Origin: Wandonia sp964447015 | Lineage (GTDB): Bacteria > Bacteroidota > Bacteroidia > Flavobacteriales_D > Crocinitomicaceae | Direction: 5' to 3' | Assembly: GCA_964447015.1 (NCBI GenBank) | Contig: CAYUQU010000083.1 | Coordinates: 1 to 14,329, forward strand | Length of the DNA stretch: 14,329 nt | Part shown: positions 13,892-14,329 of the stretch, in pieces | Numbering within the stretch: position 1 is the first letter of the stretch | Layout: each line of letters opens with the position of its first letter | Notes under the pieces: model-generated | Told to the model about the DNA's origin: nothing | What the model saw: only the letters and a program-made list of their open reading frames with translations | The model's database searches: none | Program-made: the position numbers and the translations under genes

Positions 13892-14329
13892 GTGCATAAA
13901 ATTCAATTCGTACGATATTTATGTATAGTAACTATTACTTTGTTTGTTGGTAAATTTAATTTCATTTCTTATAGTCAGCAACAATCAGTCGATCCTAACC
14001 AAGGTGGGTATTGGATTGCGTATATTGGAGACAATAAGCTAAATAAGCATATTGGTATCCATTCTGAGGTACAATTGCGTAATTACTTTGTGAAAGAAAC
14101 TGTAGAAACCTTTTTGCTTCGCACAGGACTTAATATCTACATAAAACCTTATGCTATGGCAACAGCTGGATATGGATATATATACAGCAAACCTTCTGAA
14201 GATTACCTTCATGCATCGGAAGTCTCTGAGCATAGAACATGGCAACAACTGATTTTACGACAGAAATCGCGTACAATTTTTATAGAACATCGGTATAGAT
14301 TGGAGCAACGTTTTTTGGAAAATCAGACA
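13892..14329 (+). CDS. DUF2490-like outer-membrane protein (3' end beyond window)
   Basis: The frame is open from a GTG at 13892 to the window end (146 codons); no ATG is available at the N-terminus. The N-terminal stretch (HKIQFVRYLCIVTITLFVG.., to about residue 30, ending ISYSQ) reads as a signal peptide. The mature part begins with GGYWIAYIGDNKLNK and alternates strands: GIHSEVQLRNYF, LLRTGLNIYIKPYAMATAGYGY. It continues with HRTWQQLILRQKS and IEHRYRLEQRFLEN. The EHR.WQQ and HRYRLEQRF signatures are those of the DUF2490 family, predicted outer-membrane barrels of unknown function in Bacteroidota. It is probably about 60-65% of the full protein. Confidence 0.8.
   Translation, partial: MHKIQFVRYLCIVTITLFVGKFNFISYSQQQSVDPNQGGYWIAYIGDNKLNKHIGIHSEVQLRNYFVKETVETFLLRTGLNIYIKPYAMATAGYGYIYSKPSEDYLHASEVSEHRTWQQLILRQKSRTIFIEHRYRLEQRFLENQT

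Noticed and set aside
14039..14248. 69-residue minus-strand frame
   Set aside because: Antisense to the DUF2490-like reading frame, which carries clear family motifs.

Overview
The window reads as a piece of the chromosome of a moderately AT-rich Bacteroidota, most likely Flavobacteriales. The Fluviicola/Crocinitomicaceae-Cryomorphaceae side is a guess from gene flavour, not a proven placement. The support is a type IX secretion gene (porQ), Bacteroidota-style -7 promoter boxes (TAnnTTTG), mostly absent Shine-Dalgarno sequences, PorT-like barrels, and small protein families typical of this phylum. I see no rRNA, tRNA, CRISPR array, insertion sequence or integrase.

Layout. (1) 1-1670: the 3' two thirds of a mitochondrial-type aconitase with a clear intrinsic terminator. 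(2) 1728-2483: a steroid 5-alpha-reductase-family membrane enzyme, convergent with porQ (2512-3567, minus). (3) 3568-6770: an accessory-looking block on the plus strand. It holds a small membrane protein, an outer-membrane beta-barrel protein, an exported protein with a stand-alone TonB C-terminal domain, and a Yip1-like membrane protein, separated by loose AT-rich gaps. (4) 10249 down to 6786, minus strand: a compact three-gene unit rlmI - MATE transporter - fmt (rRNA methylation, efflux, initiator-tRNA formylation). The last two overlap by ATGA. (5) 10340-11427: msrB-msrA, two lipoprotein methionine sulfoxide reductases overlapping by ATGA, which together should repair both sulfoxide stereoisomers outside the cytoplasm. 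(6) 11429-12841: a GreA/GreB-like factor and an RluA-type pseudouridine synthase, divergent from a 30-bp shared region. (7) 12842-13132: a gap with hairpins, then a conserved hypothetical gene (13133-13699, minus). (8) 13892-end: the start of a DUF2490-like outer-membrane protein, cut by the window edge.

Most of the window is housekeeping or stress-repair content. I did not find a convincing new defence or mobile system. The items most worth a second look are: -7 boxes sitting only 3-7 nt before the start codon of several genes (ultra-short or leaderless mRNAs); several non-ATG starts; a 15-bp hairpin without a T-tract at 13012-13056; a cluster of TTGAGT repeats with a palindrome upstream of the DUF2490-like gene; and the poorly characterised envelope block 3815-6770.
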